This document shows, one piece after another, positions 47,601 to 61,700 of a DNA stretch of 64,000 bases. The DNA lies in assembly GCA_037954325.1 (NCBI GenBank), contig JBBMNZ010000007.1, positions 13,555,001-13,619,000 of the forward strand. Direction: 5' to 3'. Positions within the stretch are counted from its first letter, which is position 1. Each line of letters starts with the position of its first letter. A model generated the notes under the pieces. The model had not been told where the DNA came from. It worked only from the letters and a program-made list of their open reading frames with translations, and did not search any database. The translations under genes were made by a program, and so were the position numbers. Source of the stretch: Fistularia commersonii. Taxonomy: Eukaryota > Chordata > Actinopteri > Syngnathiformes > Fistulariidae.

Positions 47601-50600
47601 CCATGATTAAATAAGGAGACACAGGTGAGCACAAAAGGGAGGAAGGGGAACACGCAAGAGGGATACTAAAGATAGTAAATCAATGGAGCGGGGCACACAG
47701 GAAACTAACAAAGCAGAGGAGGATCGACACAGAGTGGCAAAAGAGACTGTACAAAACCATAGAGCGCACAAAATAAAAAGAGGTAACAAACAAAATTGTG
47801 ATATATAGCTTAAAAACACAATGGCACAAATCCAGAATTTCCAAAACTGCAGAGCTCAGTTGGATAAACAGGCAGTATCTGGACATCTTTAGTTTTGTGG
47901 ACAGCGTGCATGTTTAAGATGCATTTTTTTTATGGTATAAACTCTACATTTTCATTTCATGCTAACGTATTTGCACTTCCTTTAGCTTCAACAAACTATG
48001 TCTTATCTTCCCTCAGTTAGGAAGAGTCTAGGATGGGGGGGGGGGGGGGGGTCAATGATTGAATTGTATGTGAACTCTTTGTTTGAATCACAATAGAGAC
48101 TCTGTGACCCCGCCATTGTCACTCTTTGTGTGTTTACATGGAATGACGCAGGTGTAATGGGCTGCCCCAGAGTGTGAATTTATGCAGTGTTCTGCAGCAG
48201 TGGTGTGACACGTAAACACAGCGGCATGTTCCTTTTGAGCCGTTCTGCTGTTATGGCAGTCTCTTTTTCACAGATGTGGATACAGTGCTGTGTCTGTCTC
48301 TGCTGCCACATCAGACGCAGAACCATCTGCACTCCCATTCTGTACTTTTATATTGATGGTGAGGCATAACGGTGCTGGGATATTGTCACCTTGAAAGCAC
48401 TTCACTGAAAATGAAACAACCGGTACTGAGCCATCGTACCAAAGAAAAACAACCCCGGCATGGTTATTTAAATGTTCAATCGTCTTTTTTTCATCATCTG
48501 TCATCAGCTGATGTTTTTTTTATTGCCAACCATATCGCATCCAGACTCCCAGAGACAAAGCAACAGGCCGCAAGTCATTTTTAATCAGAACCATAGGCAA
48601 GCTGCATGTCAAGTGCAGTGTATCACCTTCAGAGTACAACTGGCTGCATAGGGGCAGCCGATCGCAATAATGTCAACGACAACAAAACTAAATAAGAGCA
48701 TCTGAGTTATATTGCTGGTATCTGGACGACATCTGTTACTTTTTTAGTTTTGTCATCAGTTAATGCACTTGTCCTGATCCAACTCATATCATGCTGAATT
48801 GATAGATTATACAAATATTTTTCTGAAACCCAACAGAGTCAGCATTGTGCTCACTCTATGCAAAGTTCTGTTTTTTTTTCTTTTGAAAACAACTGAGTCC
48901 AAGAAATAATAGCAGAGAAACAGTCAGCTATAGATGTGAATCTCTTGAGGATCAGTTTGGCCTCGGCTAGGGAACTTTCTGTTGGCTTCAGTTATTGGGA
49001 ATTTGACCATTGCTTGTAATCCATCACTGCAAAATAAGCCCCCCACCCCTCCAATACCTGAGCAGCAGCCCAATGTGCCAACTCTTCACCTATTGGCTGT
49101 GAACCAACGTCATTTCTACAGCATTCCTGGTCTATAATTGGTTTGGCAGGATTTTTGAAGGAACATGTCGATCTTAATTCACAAATGGTCAACTTTGAAC
49201 ATTTGTAATTTTGCGCTCCACTAAAATGGTGTTTTCAGAGGAGGACTTTTTTTTCCATTACATTTAAAGGCTAAAGCAATCTTTTACTTGTCTCATTTTA
49301 TTTTTCCTTTTTTCTTTCTCCTATTCAGATTGAGAAGATCATGAACTTGATTGGTGCTGGCATTGAAACGTCCAAAGACAAGCAGAACTCAGGTAATGCT
49401 CCACCACCTGTTCTCTGTTCTTGATGGTATAATTAATTCACGCTGTGTGAAGTGTTTTTTCTCTCTAGAGATATGACTGTGTGGCATGTAATTTATTCCT
49501 TATTTGATGGACAATAACAGCTGGGATCTGGGGGATTATGTGAGAACTTTTATTAACCATTAATTACGCCCATAATTGCCCTTGTGCTGCATCGATGATA
49601 GTCCCATGGCACTAAAGGGATGGGATGTTCAACAAAACCCTCTGCAACCTTGCGACTGGTTTTCATTGGTAAACATTTAAGAGAAGCTATAAAATCCTCA
49701 AACACACATGAAAGGATGGATTCTAGATTTCACAAATCTGGATCTAGATTACCTGAACTATCATTCCTTATTTTTTTGTCAAGACACAGTACATCTCAGT
49801 AGGCTTCAACATTGATACCAGGCTTCATCAAGTGTCCTTCAGGCTGTGCAGACTCAGTCGATGCCAGTCGATGCCAGCTGACAGGCCAGCTGGCATCGAT
49901 TCACTTTGTTTAGATAACACTCCTGAGGTGATACAGTGTGAACCCACTTCCATTAGATTCTCAACCATAAGGACATTTCATCAGATAATACTGTGTAACA
50001 GCTATTCTGGGTCTGTCAGATTGCCTTTTTAAAGGGTCATTCGATGTATTTAGACACAATTTTTAACATTAGTTATATGCTGTGATTTTCATAAACTGTG
50101 TGCCGACCACTCTGGTTGGAGTTAAACCCTATGCTAGATCGGAGGTTACAGCTGATGCTGACGTATTGTTTTAACGCTGCAATTTACTCGGAAGCATCTT
50201 CCAAATGTCCACATGTCTAGCATTTGACAAGTTAAGTTCAATCTGGCTACACGAGCTTGTGAAATCCTAATATTTTCAGTGACAAACATCTTCCTGTTAA
50301 TCTATCAAGAAATCTGACAGCCAAGCCTCACATAGTTGCAGATGAACAGAAAGACATGATGTAATTTGAATATAACACTGCACTTACATAAAAAAAGGTC
50401 CCGGAACAAGCTACCTGAAAGATAAACTAACATACTGTATATGAATTTATCATATACAGTACATTGGTTTATTACAGTACATAACCTGCAGCTCCAAAGC
50501 TAACCTTTATACAAGCAAATCCAGTACCATGAAAATTTGCAGAAATCACTTGAAACTATTTTACGAAGGTTTTTAGAAAAGCAGAGAAATAATGATTATT

Positions 50601-53600
50601 TTCAAAATAAATTGCATGTTTGATAGATTGATTTTTGTGTTTCATCATATTACATTTTTTCATAATATTGCTTTTTTTGTTCCTTCTTAAAGTTAGTGCT
50701 ATGCAAGTTGGTCTTGTATTGTGAGCACAGAGCTTTACTCTACAGTGATCATCACCATAGCAACTTCTAACTGCAGTAGAAGCCTTCCAGCTAATTAGAC
50801 GGCCTCTCTAATGTCTGTGGTTTTTATGAAACACTTGACTGAAATTTCTCATTTCTGTCGCTGAAGCTCCTTTCATTGTGTTTTACTTTGAGACATCAGC
50901 TTCTGGTGTGCCTCTTATCTAAAAGTGCACTTGTGTCAATCAAATGTTAGGTCAAGTTAAATTAATTTCCACAGCAAAAGGTGAGAGATATTTGCAAGGC
51001 AATCTTTGTGTAAAGAACGTGCTCACGCTGTCAGCGCTGATTTATGATTTTAGTTATAATTTTAATTACTGTGTGTATGAGCAGTCTTAAAGGAGCTGCT
51101 TTCACCGCAATTAACCCCTCAGGTGGTTCTGGATTACGTAAGAGGAAATCTGCTGTTTGTTTGGATTCCCCCCCCTCACATATAGGTGTGCGCTATTTAT
51201 AGGTTTGAAGAACGCCAAGCTGAAAGTGTCCCAGATTCAGCTGACTCATGCAGTTGCTGCTCTGATTTTAATCGGAGATTGAGCGCAAGTATTTCAGGAG
51301 GTTGTGAGAATGCTTTTGTTGCTGTTTTTTTCTGGTGTGTATGTCTGTGTGTGTTTGAGTCGCATAGTAAAGAGGTCATATTTCTTCTTTCCACACTGTA
51401 ATGAAAGGGGGGAACAAACCTGTCAGAACCATTACCAGCAGAGGGAGGGAAACAAGAGGAGGGAAGAGGAGAAGAATATGAGGGGGGATTATTGCAAAGA
51501 TGGAAACCCTAAATTGTCATTTTTCATCCTACTTCTATCTCCCTATTTTGAAACAGCTAAAACTCAATATTTCTTTGTGTAGTTTACCTGCATCCATCTC
51601 TCGCCTGTTCAATTTCTTGATGATTCATCTTTGAGTTTCCCGCACATCTGAATTTTGGTTTCTGCTTCTCTGGAGAGCGGCGCTTCAATTTAATGCCATT
51701 TCTCGTGTGGATGGAAGGATGAGGTTGTTTCGGGTTGTATCCCCATCACAAGTGCTTCGATTGTGTGCAAAGAGGGCACTGAGTAAATAAGCTTAAAAGG
51801 AGAGCGAGTGGAGGGAGAGAAAGCATACAGGAGGCATCGGCTCATTTTGTGTACAGGCACACTCTGACATTCAAAAGGAAAAGAGTCCGCCTTCAGTTTC
51901 CCTGAATTAATTCAGCTTTGCGGCTCATTTTCTCCACTGCTCGGGTGAGTTGACAAGGAGCTAGTGCTTTTTCTCCTGCTCTGATAAAGAGGCACAGGTT
52001 TATCTAGCCACAGCCTCTGCCTCTTCCTCTGTAAATAGGTCTTCCTGGCCGCTCCTTGGAAGTCTAGACCTAGCAGCGCTCGCATGGCATGGAAAGCCAC
52101 TTGGAAAGATTTGACAGCTCGGCCTGTTTAACAGGGGATAAGAAAGTGACCCACTTACCCCCACGGAACAGCATTGGATACTCTGTCAGTCAGTAATTAG
52201 GTCCTACTACCGTGGGAGGTGTTTCTGTACCAAATAAATGGAAGTAATTGGAAAGGGTGGCTGGTATTTATAATAGTCTTGTGGTGTGAGAGCTGACTAG
52301 CGTGAGGCTCAAGAGAGAAGCGTAAAGAAGGGGGAGGAGGAATTGTGGGATCTTGTAGTGAATCATAATTAGTCCACTTCGATCCTTCTTACTTCCTATT
52401 ACCATCTTATCTCACCCAAATGTTCCATTGCCTCCTCCTCTGTTCGTTTTTTTCCCCCCATCTCTTATCTCTCCGGCTCATTCTCTAGCCCCATTTTTCC
52501 CCTTCACTCCCTCATTCCTTCATTATTCTTTGCAGTCAGAGCAAATCTGACAGCAGCTTCTCCTCCTGATAACAAATTGAGCACTAGTCCTGGTGAATGA
52601 CTCACATAGACCTGACCTGGCCTTTTACCTGATCATTAAAACACAGTAGCAGCGGTATAGGCGGCCAATTACGGAAGAGGTTCAATCAATAGCCCCTCAC
52701 TTTGCCTTCCTTTGTTGGCTCTGCTTCTCCTTGCCCTGCCTGCCGTACTGGCTGACTATGTGAATGTGTGAGGCGACTGCAAGCAACTCGAGAGCCTGCA
52801 TAATTACGCTCTGCCTGCAGCTGCACCGAGATAACACTAGACGCAGTGAGAGGTGCCACATCTGTGAGCGCGGCGCACCTGCCTTTGCACCGTGTGACTG
52901 TTGAAATGCTCTGACATAAACCGAGTTTTAAGGTTGAGGGTCTAAATACCGAGGACGGTTCAACTGGTGAGTGATCGTCAGCCGTCTCCTGATATGCGGC
53001 TCCATGCGATCCTACAGACTTTTCCGATGCTATTTAAGGGTGACCTTATTAAAAATGTTAACGCCATGCCTGCTTCCTAATCTACAGATTTCATGTGACA
53101 ACAGCGACGCATCCACGCTTGTATTTGACATCGCTTGTGGGAGAGATGCTGGGAAGGAGCGAGACAAATAAGGGACAGATAAATCATTCTAATTTTGCAA
53201 CAGAATGGTGTCAATGGTGACAAATTCATCACAAATTCAGGATAGACAATTAAAGTTTATCCAATGATTCAATCACGACTGATTATTGGTGATGATTTCT
53301 AATTATCTATTTGATGGTGCAGTGGTGAATGCCTCCGCTTCACAGCAAGAAGGTCCCTGGTTGATTCTGACAGGGGGCCCTACTGTGTGGAGTTGGCATG
53401 TTCTCCGGTTTCCTATAATCCAAAAACATGCAGCAGATTGCCCTGTGTATATGAAGGAGAGAATGAATGGTTGTTTGTCTCTATTTGTGGCCCTGCGATC
53501 TACCGGCGGCCCGTCCAGGGTTAACCAATGACCAATAACATCGCCCAATGACAGCCAGGATAGGCTCCAGCAGCCCGTTGACCTTGAGTGCAGGATAAGC

Positions 53601-56600
53601 GGTATGGATAATGGATGGATGCATCTAATCGTAATATTTAGAATGGGGGCGAAATCGGTCAGACCTGTTACTTGCTTGAATGTCAACTGCCAGAGTCAAG
53701 GAAAATAATTGGCCATCTATAAGATAGAGATGGAAAACAATTTATGGTTTTAATGGTTTGTGTATTTTTTTGAGCAACAGCAGGGTATTTGCTTTGCGGT
53801 TTCTTTTTGGGGGTGCTTTTATATATTCAAAGAGCTGTTTCATAGAATAATCTTATTGCTTTCAGTGCAGTGTCTGTTGCCGTTGCATATTTCAATTGTT
53901 TAATTGCCTGAGCGCAATAGAAGTTAATGACTGGCTGCTAAATGGCCTGCAGGCTGCAGCTAGAACAGAAAAATATGTTGTGAATGCTGCGAGCTACGAC
54001 AAATAACTACGTGGTGAGTGGAAACAAGGCAGCCACACATGCGAGCGAGTACTTGCTGAAGAATCACCGAGTAATGGAAGGCAGTCGAAGATGGATGGTG
54101 GGAAAAAAGAAGAGGGCTGCAAAAGAAGAGAAATGGAGAACGGCCTCTTGAATTAGAATTTCGCTGGCCAGCTTTTACAGCCGGCCGTTACATATGCATC
54201 ACGGTCACTCTGTCAAAAGCCAAATAAACTCAGACTGGCACACTTTGTGTCCAGACTCGCACTCTCATCTCAGTTTAGGTACTCACAAAAGGAGCAGATG
54301 CGCTACTGAATACAAACCCATCTTTGGCACAGGAATTTATTGCGTAAAATGGAATGATCCGTACACACAGACGGCACATGTCTGAGGCCAGCGTGCCACT
54401 GGAGCACCAAATGGTACCACATACGCATCATTGGATGGTTAAGAGGAAAAGGAGAGCTGGGAGCATGGGAGCACAGACAGAGTGATGTTGTATGTGTGAA
54501 AACAGCTGTTGAACCTGCATTTCATCTACAAATAGCAGAAATCCCAGGTGGAGTCAGAATTCAAAACAGCAGAAAGTTCAATTGTACCACATGAAAAGCA
54601 AAATTGTACTTTGAGTTTGAGGTGTTTTTTTTTTCATTTATTTTTATTTTTATTTTTATCCTACCTTTTTTTTCCACACTTCATCCACTTCCTCTTGTGA
54701 AGATGCTAGCAGCCACATTTTTGTCACAACACACAGACTTTCTATATTTTTGTCAGAGCTATCAAAAAGAACTGTTTGGCTCAGGATACTGCACTATTCA
54801 TTTTTTCTTGCCTTATTTTTTGACCGAGGTATAATTCGGGCCATCCATTATTTCTCCGTTTGCTGATGGAGTGACTTACTAGCTTGCTCCCGCTTGTTGC
54901 TAAACCTTTTCTTCTTTTCACTGTCAACTGGCAATTTCATTATCACAATATATTTCAACCCGCAATAAATAATTCAATTAAAGTTCCACAAATGATGTTA
55001 ATGCACATGGACGGCATGTGAGATCAGCCACAGGTTGAATGTAAAATCCACTGGCTCTTGCTTACATCTACTTCAAAGAGGAAATCACGGAAAGTGTATC
55101 TAGTCAAGCGGCATGATTTTAGATTTTGAATCATACTATAAAGATTTAACTGTAATTGTGAAGAAATAATTTATCTTGCAGTAAGGATGTTTTTTTCTTC
55201 TTCTTAGAAACAGTCACTGAGTGAAAAGATATCATTGTCACAGCTGAAGTCATTTAACTGTCAGGTAATGTTAGCATCCCGCGTCATTAAGGCTTAGGAT
55301 GAGAGGCAGGAGTGTTCTGTGGATGGGCGGTGGAATTATACCCTGGCAAATTATTTATGTTATTATCTTTGCTGCTGTTGTTGGAGTTGAGCTTTCCCGT
55401 GTAGACCGGCAATTATTTTTTAAGTCGGGTAGAGGCGGTGAATATATTCAACCACCTGAATTTTATACAATGTCACATATTGTACCAGGCTTGATCTCTA
55501 TAAGTTACCTCTGTTGTGCTCCAGACACAGCTGATGTGACATGAGCATCTGGTTGGACATAATGGAGTTTGACTCTTTTCTGGATGACAGTGAGGTGAGA
55601 AATGAAAGAGACAGGATTTAAAAAAATGTGTGTGTGTGTGTGTGACCTCTTCCTGTATGTGTGCATTGGACTCCTGGTGACTTGAATCAATGCTGCCCCC
55701 CCTCGTCCTTTCATCAAAGTAAGATGTAAATGAATTAAAGTCATCTGATAATAAGCTTAAGAAGCCTCTTTGTTTCAATAACCCACGATAGCCTTGGAAA
55801 CAAGCACCACCACCACCATGAGATTTTACGTCACTCTTTGCAGAAAACAGTGGGATTCTGAGGTTCTCCAAGCACTTTCCTCACCCTCTGATGGTGGTGT
55901 CCTTTCTGCGCTGGCAAGATCAGAGAGCCTCTGTGCAATTCTAATAAGAACGCCAGGAGGAGAGAGGGGTGGCTGCGGGGTAAGGTGAGGGAGGCAGACA
56001 AGAGAGGAGAGAGACTGCGCATTTGTATGTAAGAGAAAGAGGGGTAAGACACAAGGGGAACGGGGGCAGGGAAGCAGACGTTGAAGTGTGTGTGTGTGTG
56101 TGTGTGTGTGGTTGGCGAGGGGGGGCGAGACAGAGAGTGAGCGAGGGAGGGGAATTGATACGGTGAGAGAGTGAGAGAGAGAGAGAGAGAGGTGATTACA
56201 TGGAGCAGCACCCCACTTCATCAGGCAGCCCTGCAGTGTGATCACACAGAACGGGGAAAGGGGGCTATGAGATCCAGAGCGAGGGAAAGAAGGCAGAGAG
56301 AGACGAGAGCAAGGAAGGGGGAGTTAAAAAGAGGAGCTTGAGGGATTTGCTGGGATGAGACGGGGGGGAGGGTGGGGGGGCGATCACTGAGTCTGTTGCC
56401 TGTCGTGGATGTGGGAAGGACGTGGCAGCAGCGGCTGAGCTTGAGGCATATCTGTGGTCTCCTGTGTAGAAGTAGCTGGCGTCAGGACGTCATGCCCTGT
56501 GAGCAGTGAGGGGTAGCGTGTGTGAGCCAGGAGCAGCTGCTGTGACTGCACCGCCCGCATGTCTCAGACAGGCAGGGGATGCAGCAAACCTCTGCCCTGA

Positions 56601-58716
56601 TCAGACAGCCTGCTAACTGTAACCCAGCAAGGGGAAGAACCAGGTGGGCTGGGGGTGCGAGAGGAGAGTGTCTGCCTCGGGAAGGAGCTAGCTCAGCCAG
56701 CGCTTTTGGTCCTGCAGTGGTACTTGCTTCAAGAGTCAGGAGGCTCACCTGCCGTCTGTTGGATCTGAAACCCTGGATTTTTTTTTATCTTTTATGTTTT
56801 TTGATTTGATTTTTTTTTTTTTTTGGCGCTGTGAGAGATGAAGAGCGTGTTCTCTGGCGGAGTCATACTGCCAGCCTGTGAGCCAGACGCCCGCTGAAGT
56901 TGTGTGAATGCTGGCCGGCACCGGCACAACCAAGGACACCAAACATTTTCCTACAAGAGGACAGCTTACCGGGAGCTTTGTCAAGGAATCTATACTTGAA
57001 TTTGATTATGATTTGAGGAGTTTGGAATCAGCACAACGTGGAAATCCAAAGCCAGCGTTTCTTTTTGATGTAGGATTTACAATATATCTACCTAACCATG
57101 CTCCTTGTGGCTCTGGAGTAAGGATGAAAATGATTTAAGCAAATGTCTATTCCTTGATCCAAAAAAATAACATGAGTACCTCAACAGTACTTTAGAATGC
57201 TGCTACCTTCATTGTATGAGCCGTGTCCTAGCTCTCAAAGAGGTTGACCAATGAAGCCATGGGACTCAGCCAGAGCTTTACAAGTATGTGATGAAAACCC
57301 TGAGAAATCTATATTAGGGATATTTCTGTGTTACATCCTGACGGAGCGATTTAAGATTTTACAAGAACGGCGGGGATCGTTTCGGCAAATTCTAGAAATG
57401 CATAAACATTTGTGACTTAGTGATGAATAGATGTCAATTTTAGCCTGAAAATAATCCTTTAGTGTTGAGTATTGCTGTGTTCTTGGACCAGCTTGGCACC
57501 TGTTTTTTCCTTTTTTTGTTTTTTTACACTCGCTCATCTGCTCACTAAAGGAATGTTTAGTGAACCCTGTTTGTTGGATGATGCCACAGTGGCTCAGTCC
57601 AACATAACCACCAACACCGAGCTTCAGATGGGCTTCCTTCCCTGCACTACCTCCACCCTCGCCTGACATTTCCAGTCAGTCACACCAACACCAGTGGGTG
57701 TATATTAGCCGAGTCAGTCCCCTGCAGGGCTTGAGCTGGGCCCGTAGTTCTTCCTTCCCTCCTCCTGTGTTTGAGTTAGCCGGGCCCCCGCCTGTACCGT
57801 GGGAGCCCCTCACCCCCGGCCTGGACCCTGTCTCCCCCCCTCCCCGCCTGGTGCTGCTGCACTCGGCTCTGCCTCTGCTGGCCAAGGATGATGTGGCAAT
57901 GCCATGTGTCGTCCTCTGAGTGCCGCTGCTACCGGCTGAACGGCTTCTCCCTGCTGAAGCGCTTCCCTCTCTCGGCAGATGGGGCCTGTGGTAAAGCCCT
58001 GGACCAGCCGGTGGGAGAGTGGCTGGAGCACGTGGGGCTGCCGCAGTACGAGAGCAAGTTCCTGCTCAATGGATTCGATGACCTACGATTCATGGTGAGT
58101 CACCTGCAGCTTGTCAGTGCAGGGGTCTTTTTTTCCTTCGCATCACTCAGCCTCTCCCTCCATCAACTTAGCTGCATTTGTCTTTTCATGCCATTGCTTT
58201 GCTCTTTCACCCTCCACTTGTCTTCCACTGGCTGCACACTGCCCGCCCCCCCCCCCCCGTACTTTTCTTTCCCACACACCCTCGCAACCTTTCTCCTGCC
58301 CCCACCCCCCCGCCCCCTTTCATGACTCCTCTTCACCTCTGTGCAATGCATGACCCCGTTAAGATTTATGGCCCCTCTCTAGATCCTTTCAAAGAGTATG
58401 TGCTGCCACCGATGGCAAGACAAATGACAACTAAAACCCATTAACTTTCCTCAGCGTTCCCAATTATACTATCTCATTTACTGTACACCCCATCTTCCCC
58501 GTTTTATAGAATATTTTGATTCACAGACACTGCACTTGGTCTCAGTCTAGTAACAGTCACATAAAATGGACACACAATCCGCAATTTTCATATTCCGCTG
58601 TTTATTATAAATGCACTTTGCATGGTGGCCGGCCAAATCCTACTCATTATGGTGTGCACTTTGCTCATGAGAGGTTTTTTGCAAAAACTACCAAATGGAT
58701 GACTCCAGCAGCAACT

Positions 58717-58774
<58 letters not shown>

Positions 58775-61700
58775 ATATATATATTTATATATACACTTTT
58801 GCCATTTAAATTGTGATTGCACAGATTTCCCTCGATTTTTTTTTTTCCAGGCTTGAAATGCGTTATTTTAATTAAAAAGCCAAAAAAAGCACACAGAGCA
58901 TAAAAAAAAAACACTGGCAGGTAGACAGTTTCCAAAATACATTTACCTCTACACCACAAATATGTCAAGGATGATTGTGTACCGATAAAATCGAACCCCA
59001 GGGTTAAATAAGAGAAAAAAAATTACGATCATGACCACTATCATGTTATATATGACCAGTGTGACACTGCCTGTTGGCAAATTAAGCAGAAAATAATGTG
59101 ACAAAACTATAAATAACAATTGTAGAGTGTTAATAACTGGCCAAAGTGTTAAGGCGGATGTTTCTCGTACTGCAGGGCTACGTCCACACTATGAGCCACA
59201 TGTCATATGAGGTTGTCACAGCAAAACTCAGTTAAGTGAAACCAGTGAGCTCCAAGGAAGAGAGCGGTCATATTCAGAAGGCGTTTCAGGCGAGGAGTGC
59301 TGCTCTGTGATCTGCTTCCCTTTCTTGTAAGCCTAAAGATCTCGACAGGGATTCCTTATTAACATGTGCTCTGAGATGAGACGCTCGCTCTTGCTTATTT
59401 ATTAGCTACACCTGGATACAGGCTAATGCAGTATAACAGAAGTGCCCTATATAAATCACCCTTCATTGACTTATTTTAATGGCTATTTTCAAAGTAGTGG
59501 TAGAGCTGCAGTGGCGCTTATCTTAACTGGGTTTTACTGAGAGGTAGTTAACTGGAGCTGACGAGGTACGAGGAATATTTTTCTGTGTAAGCAGTACATT
59601 CAACAGCATTAATTTTTATAATATCTTGGTTAGTAAGTAAATGATTTATATTGGGACAACGGGATTGCAAGGTTGAGATTGGAAGAGAGGAAATATGGAG
59701 TTGTGGATGAAAAGGTTTACAGCTTGACAAATGAACGGGGCCAATGCATAGTCATTTTATAGGTTTCAATTTGCCATTCAGCACTTTTTGGTCAATGTGT
59801 ACCAACACAAAAATGTCAAGGACATAAATTGGCTGCGATTTAAAAAAAATTTATATATAAATATACAGTACATATATATATGCATATACATTTGTGATTT
59901 CTGTCCTCTCAAACATGATTCAAGCTCTGGCTTTCAGACATGGTTAAATCTCTGATTGTCTTGTTAGTGATGCGAAATCCAAACTCTTTAAAATGTCCAA
60001 ACATCTTTTTAAACTGGTTCGTTTAAGTTCAGTGAGGCAGTTTTAATTTTAATTTTTTTAATCGGTTTGCCCATCAGCATCGGGTGTTGGAAAAAAAAAC
60101 CTTTCATACATCCACATGATAAATGATAAATGGCATACTAACTTGGTCATTATTCACAATTAGCACAGTCACATCTGACAGTGGTTTTTCTGACATGTCA
60201 AATGTATTTTTTTGTCTTTACTCCCAAAATATCAGCATCTGTTTCAAAAATTAAGGAACGGTTGAGATCTACATAAAATCGGTGAGGAAAAAGAAATTGT
60301 TAAATTGATCAACCCCAAACGCATACACACAGAATTACTTATGCCAAATAGAAAAATACATAATAGAATGGAGAAAACGCTGATAATTCAGTAAATCTGA
60401 TACTCCCCATAAATCAGTCCTGCTTATTGATTGGTTCCCAGCAGTCATATATAACAATATGAAGAATAATCGGAGCATACTCTACACTGCAAACCCTCTG
60501 ATATAAGAATTTTATCGCCATACATTGTACATGACTTGCACAGTGTTACCTAGATAGTAGATAAAATAGATTAATTCCTACAGCTGCGTCGGGCTATTCC
60601 GTGTTGATCAACATTTCCGCGACATAATGTGATAAGGATTACGGGTCATTAAACATTCTGATGTTCATTTTCATACAACGACTAATGTGTCTGCTCGAGG
60701 CTCGATGCATCAAGAAGATAAATTATTAGCCTCACAAGGCAAATTATCCGTGGATATTTACGAAGATATAGAGGTTGTAAACATGAGAAAGGTCACAGTA
60801 GTCAGGCTGAAATTGTGAATGCTTAATATTGTGCCCTTTTAGATTCCATCAGACTAGTTTCAAATGTCGTCAATCTTCATTCCTCGCATAACATCAGAAT
60901 TTTTGATCGCAAAGAGAAGAAAATCGATGGGTAGTTGGGGGGCAGCGCTCTGTGGAGGCCAACTTGAGCACAGAACCACAGAACCACGGGGCCGATTACC
61001 ATCCGCCGGACTTCCGAGATAAAAGATAAAGACAAAGCCAAAGCGTGAAGTACACACCACTAGTGTCACAGCACAGGCGGAAAGTGTGGCATGAAAAGTT
61101 GGCGTGGGCCTGCCCTCCGGAGCAAAAGAGCAGGAGCCCAGTGGGCTCGACTCTCTGCATGTGATGATTGCTCTGAGATGCAGCTTTTGAGGGATCATGA
61201 ATTATAGACAGCTGTGTGCCCATTCTCATAATTTTTACAAGATGATTATCATTTTGTGCGCCTTTCATGCTTTCAGAAGTGGGTCGCCCGTAGTGCTCAT
61301 TCTCTTGCCCACACATGTTATTTACACTCCAAAAAAATTAAACTGCCTGTTTTTTTTCAAGCTCTGTTGCTCTGATGTTAAAGGCAATGTGGCACTGAGG
61401 CAAATTCTTCAGTAAAGCTTACTAAAGAAGGTCCCCATCATGCATTTGCTTTGCATCTATCCTGCATTAATATTGCATCACACTCTGCAGCTCTCTCTTT
61501 TATAAATGCTATAATGTGGAGCTGAACATACATATTGTAACACAAGCTTTTTTTTTCCTCTGTCAGAAATTGTTGTTCCCGTTGACTCGCGAAAAAGCGA
61601 CATTTGATTTTCCTAAACAAGTCTACTACGGGGCAGAGAAATAGAGCAATTCTAATTCACGCGTGCATTTAGTGAGATGAAGGACTACTACCGCAGCTAC

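Larger units (their letters stand above)
38653..49328 (+). other. anks1a intron (10.7 kb)
   Basis: Non-coding by inspection. It holds a reverse-oriented SINE fragment (45,738-45,856), a 17-base G run (48,035-48,051) and simple T/A tracts. No frame in it matches ANKS1 sequence, consistent with the flanking exons being adjacent in the recalled human protein (SEWDE then IEKIM). Confidence 0.75.
49393..56399 (+). other. anks1a intron, left part
   Basis: Non-coding by inspection. It contains two clean hairpins (49,868-49,899 and 50,433-50,461), a V-SINE-like copy (53,313-53,621), and GT and GA microsatellites from 55,620 onward. The 55,900-56,400 part is strongly purine-rich on the plus strand. 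Confidence 0.7.

Noticed and set aside
56908..57138. 76-codon frame starting MLAGTGTTKD
   Set aside because: Considered as an alternative anks1a N-terminus. Its donor at 57,118 leaves phase 0, which does not fit the phase-1 acceptor at 57,979, so it is treated as a leader ORF.
57698..57919. 73-codon Pro-rich frame overlapping the 57,888 start
   Set aside because: It stops in a different frame just after the AIDA-like ATG and has no homology I recognise; kept only as an overlapping upstream ORF.
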